Shown here: positions 63,839-64,000 of the stretch, one piece after another
Layout: every line of letters begins with the position of its first letter
How positions within the stretch are numbered: position 1 is the stretch's first letter
Assembly (NCBI RefSeq): GCF_014199915.1
Contig: NZ_JACHOO010000003.1
Location: 325,690 to 389,689, forward strand
Length of the DNA: 64,000 bases
Direction: 5' to 3'
DNA from: Prosthecomicrobium pneumaticum
GTDB taxonomy: Bacteria; Pseudomonadota; Alphaproteobacteria; Rhizobiales; Kaistiaceae
The notes under the pieces: generated by a model
The model's database searches: none
Told to the model about the DNA's origin: nothing
What the model saw: only the letters and a program-made list of their open reading frames with translations
Position numbers and translations under genes: made by a program

Positions 63839-64000
63839 GCGCCGCCGTCCTGCGCCGGCCGGGCATAGATATCGCCCGAGCGGGCGTCGGCCGGCAGTGC
63901 GGCGAGGGTGGCGCGCATCGTCGCGGCGCTCACCCAACCCGGCGTAGCAAAACGCTGGCGCTCACCTTCGACGCGGTTGAAGAGATAGGGGCCCAGCGTG
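63835..64000 (-). CDS. 3' end of an unidentified gene, cut by the window edge
   Basis: An open frame runs in from the right edge and ends in TGA at 63835-63837, overlapping the next start codon (ATGA). The last 54 codons give a hydrophilic tail (TLGPYLFNRVEGERQRFATP...ARPAQDGGA). There is too little to assign a family. The coupling says it belongs to the same operon as the sulfatase-like gene. Confidence 0.6.
   Translation of the reverse strand, partial: TLGPYLFNRVEGERQRFATPGWVSAATMRATLAALPADARSGDIYARPAQDGGA

Overview
The window is GC-rich, densely packed DNA with frequent 1- or 4-base gene overlaps. Its gene content points to an alphaproteobacterium of the Hyphomicrobiales (Rhizobiales) type. 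The supporting signs are a rhizobial-style glpD-glpSTPQUV glycerol operon, ccoNOQP/ccoGHIS with FNR/FixK-type boxes, a UvrB with a long N-terminal extension, and nadABC behind paired palindromic operators. The sequence alone does not fix a genus. I found no tRNA, rRNA, CRISPR array, insertion sequence or phage gene.

Layout. 0-0.38 kb: intergenic DNA with degenerate palindromic repeats and the glp promoter. 0.4-8.2 kb: glycerol/glycerol-3-phosphate operon (dehydrogenase plus a complete ABC importer) closed by a strong terminator. 8.3-22.2 kb: an unnamed catabolic island. It holds three amidohydrolase-superfamily enzymes (one allantoinase/dihydroorotase-like), a Gfo/Idh/MocA oxidoreductase, a GntR/FCD regulator, a pyroglutamyl-peptidase-like enzyme, a 2-oxoglutarate/Fe(II)-type oxygenase, two convergent paralogous SDRs, an NMT1/SsuA-type ABC importer with a Tat signal on its binding protein, and an alpha/beta hydrolase. 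22.2-30.9 kb: cbb3 oxidase structural genes and their assembly genes, each block behind its own FNR box, ending in a translationally coupled truncated globin. 30.9-36.1 kb: YjbQ, a P1-family peptidase, a ParD-like protein coupled to a type I methionine aminopeptidase behind a palindromic operator, an S10 carboxypeptidase and a DapA-family lyase/aldolase. 36.2-37.0 kb: soxR with a SoxR-type promoter pointing away from it into a short, gene-free unit that ends in a perfect 13-bp terminator, a candidate small RNA. 37.1-40.0 kb: gnd and a CelD-like acetyltransferase.

40.0-45.4 kb: an IclR regulator divergent from a class III aminotransferase and a polar amino-acid ABC transporter. Two near-identical 20-bp operator-like sites precede the aminotransferase and the binding-protein gene. 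45.4-53.5 kb: a molybdenum-hydroxylase operon (SRPBCC protein, FAD subunit, 2Fe-2S subunit, Mo subunit split into two coupled genes, MoxR/CoxD ATPase, CoxE-like VWA protein, amidohydrolase) next to an AraC regulator. 53.7-57.2 kb: nadABC, with one palindrome inside the promoter and another in the leader. 57.4-64.0 kb: DUF72, uvrB, a Phd-type antitoxin followed by a 22-codon remnant of a VapC/PIN toxin, a GST, a membrane sulfatase-like protein and the 3' end of one more gene.

The region reads as chromosomal metabolic sequence: glycerol use, two uncharacterised catabolic modules for nitrogenous or cyclic compounds, microaerobic respiration, oxidative-stress sensing and NAD synthesis. The points most worth following are the SoxR-controlled small transcript, the split molybdenum-hydroxylase subunit, the ParD-like/Map pair, the 8-22 kb catabolic island and the toxin remnant beside an intact antitoxin. 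All function calls come from reading the protein sequences; no database search was run.
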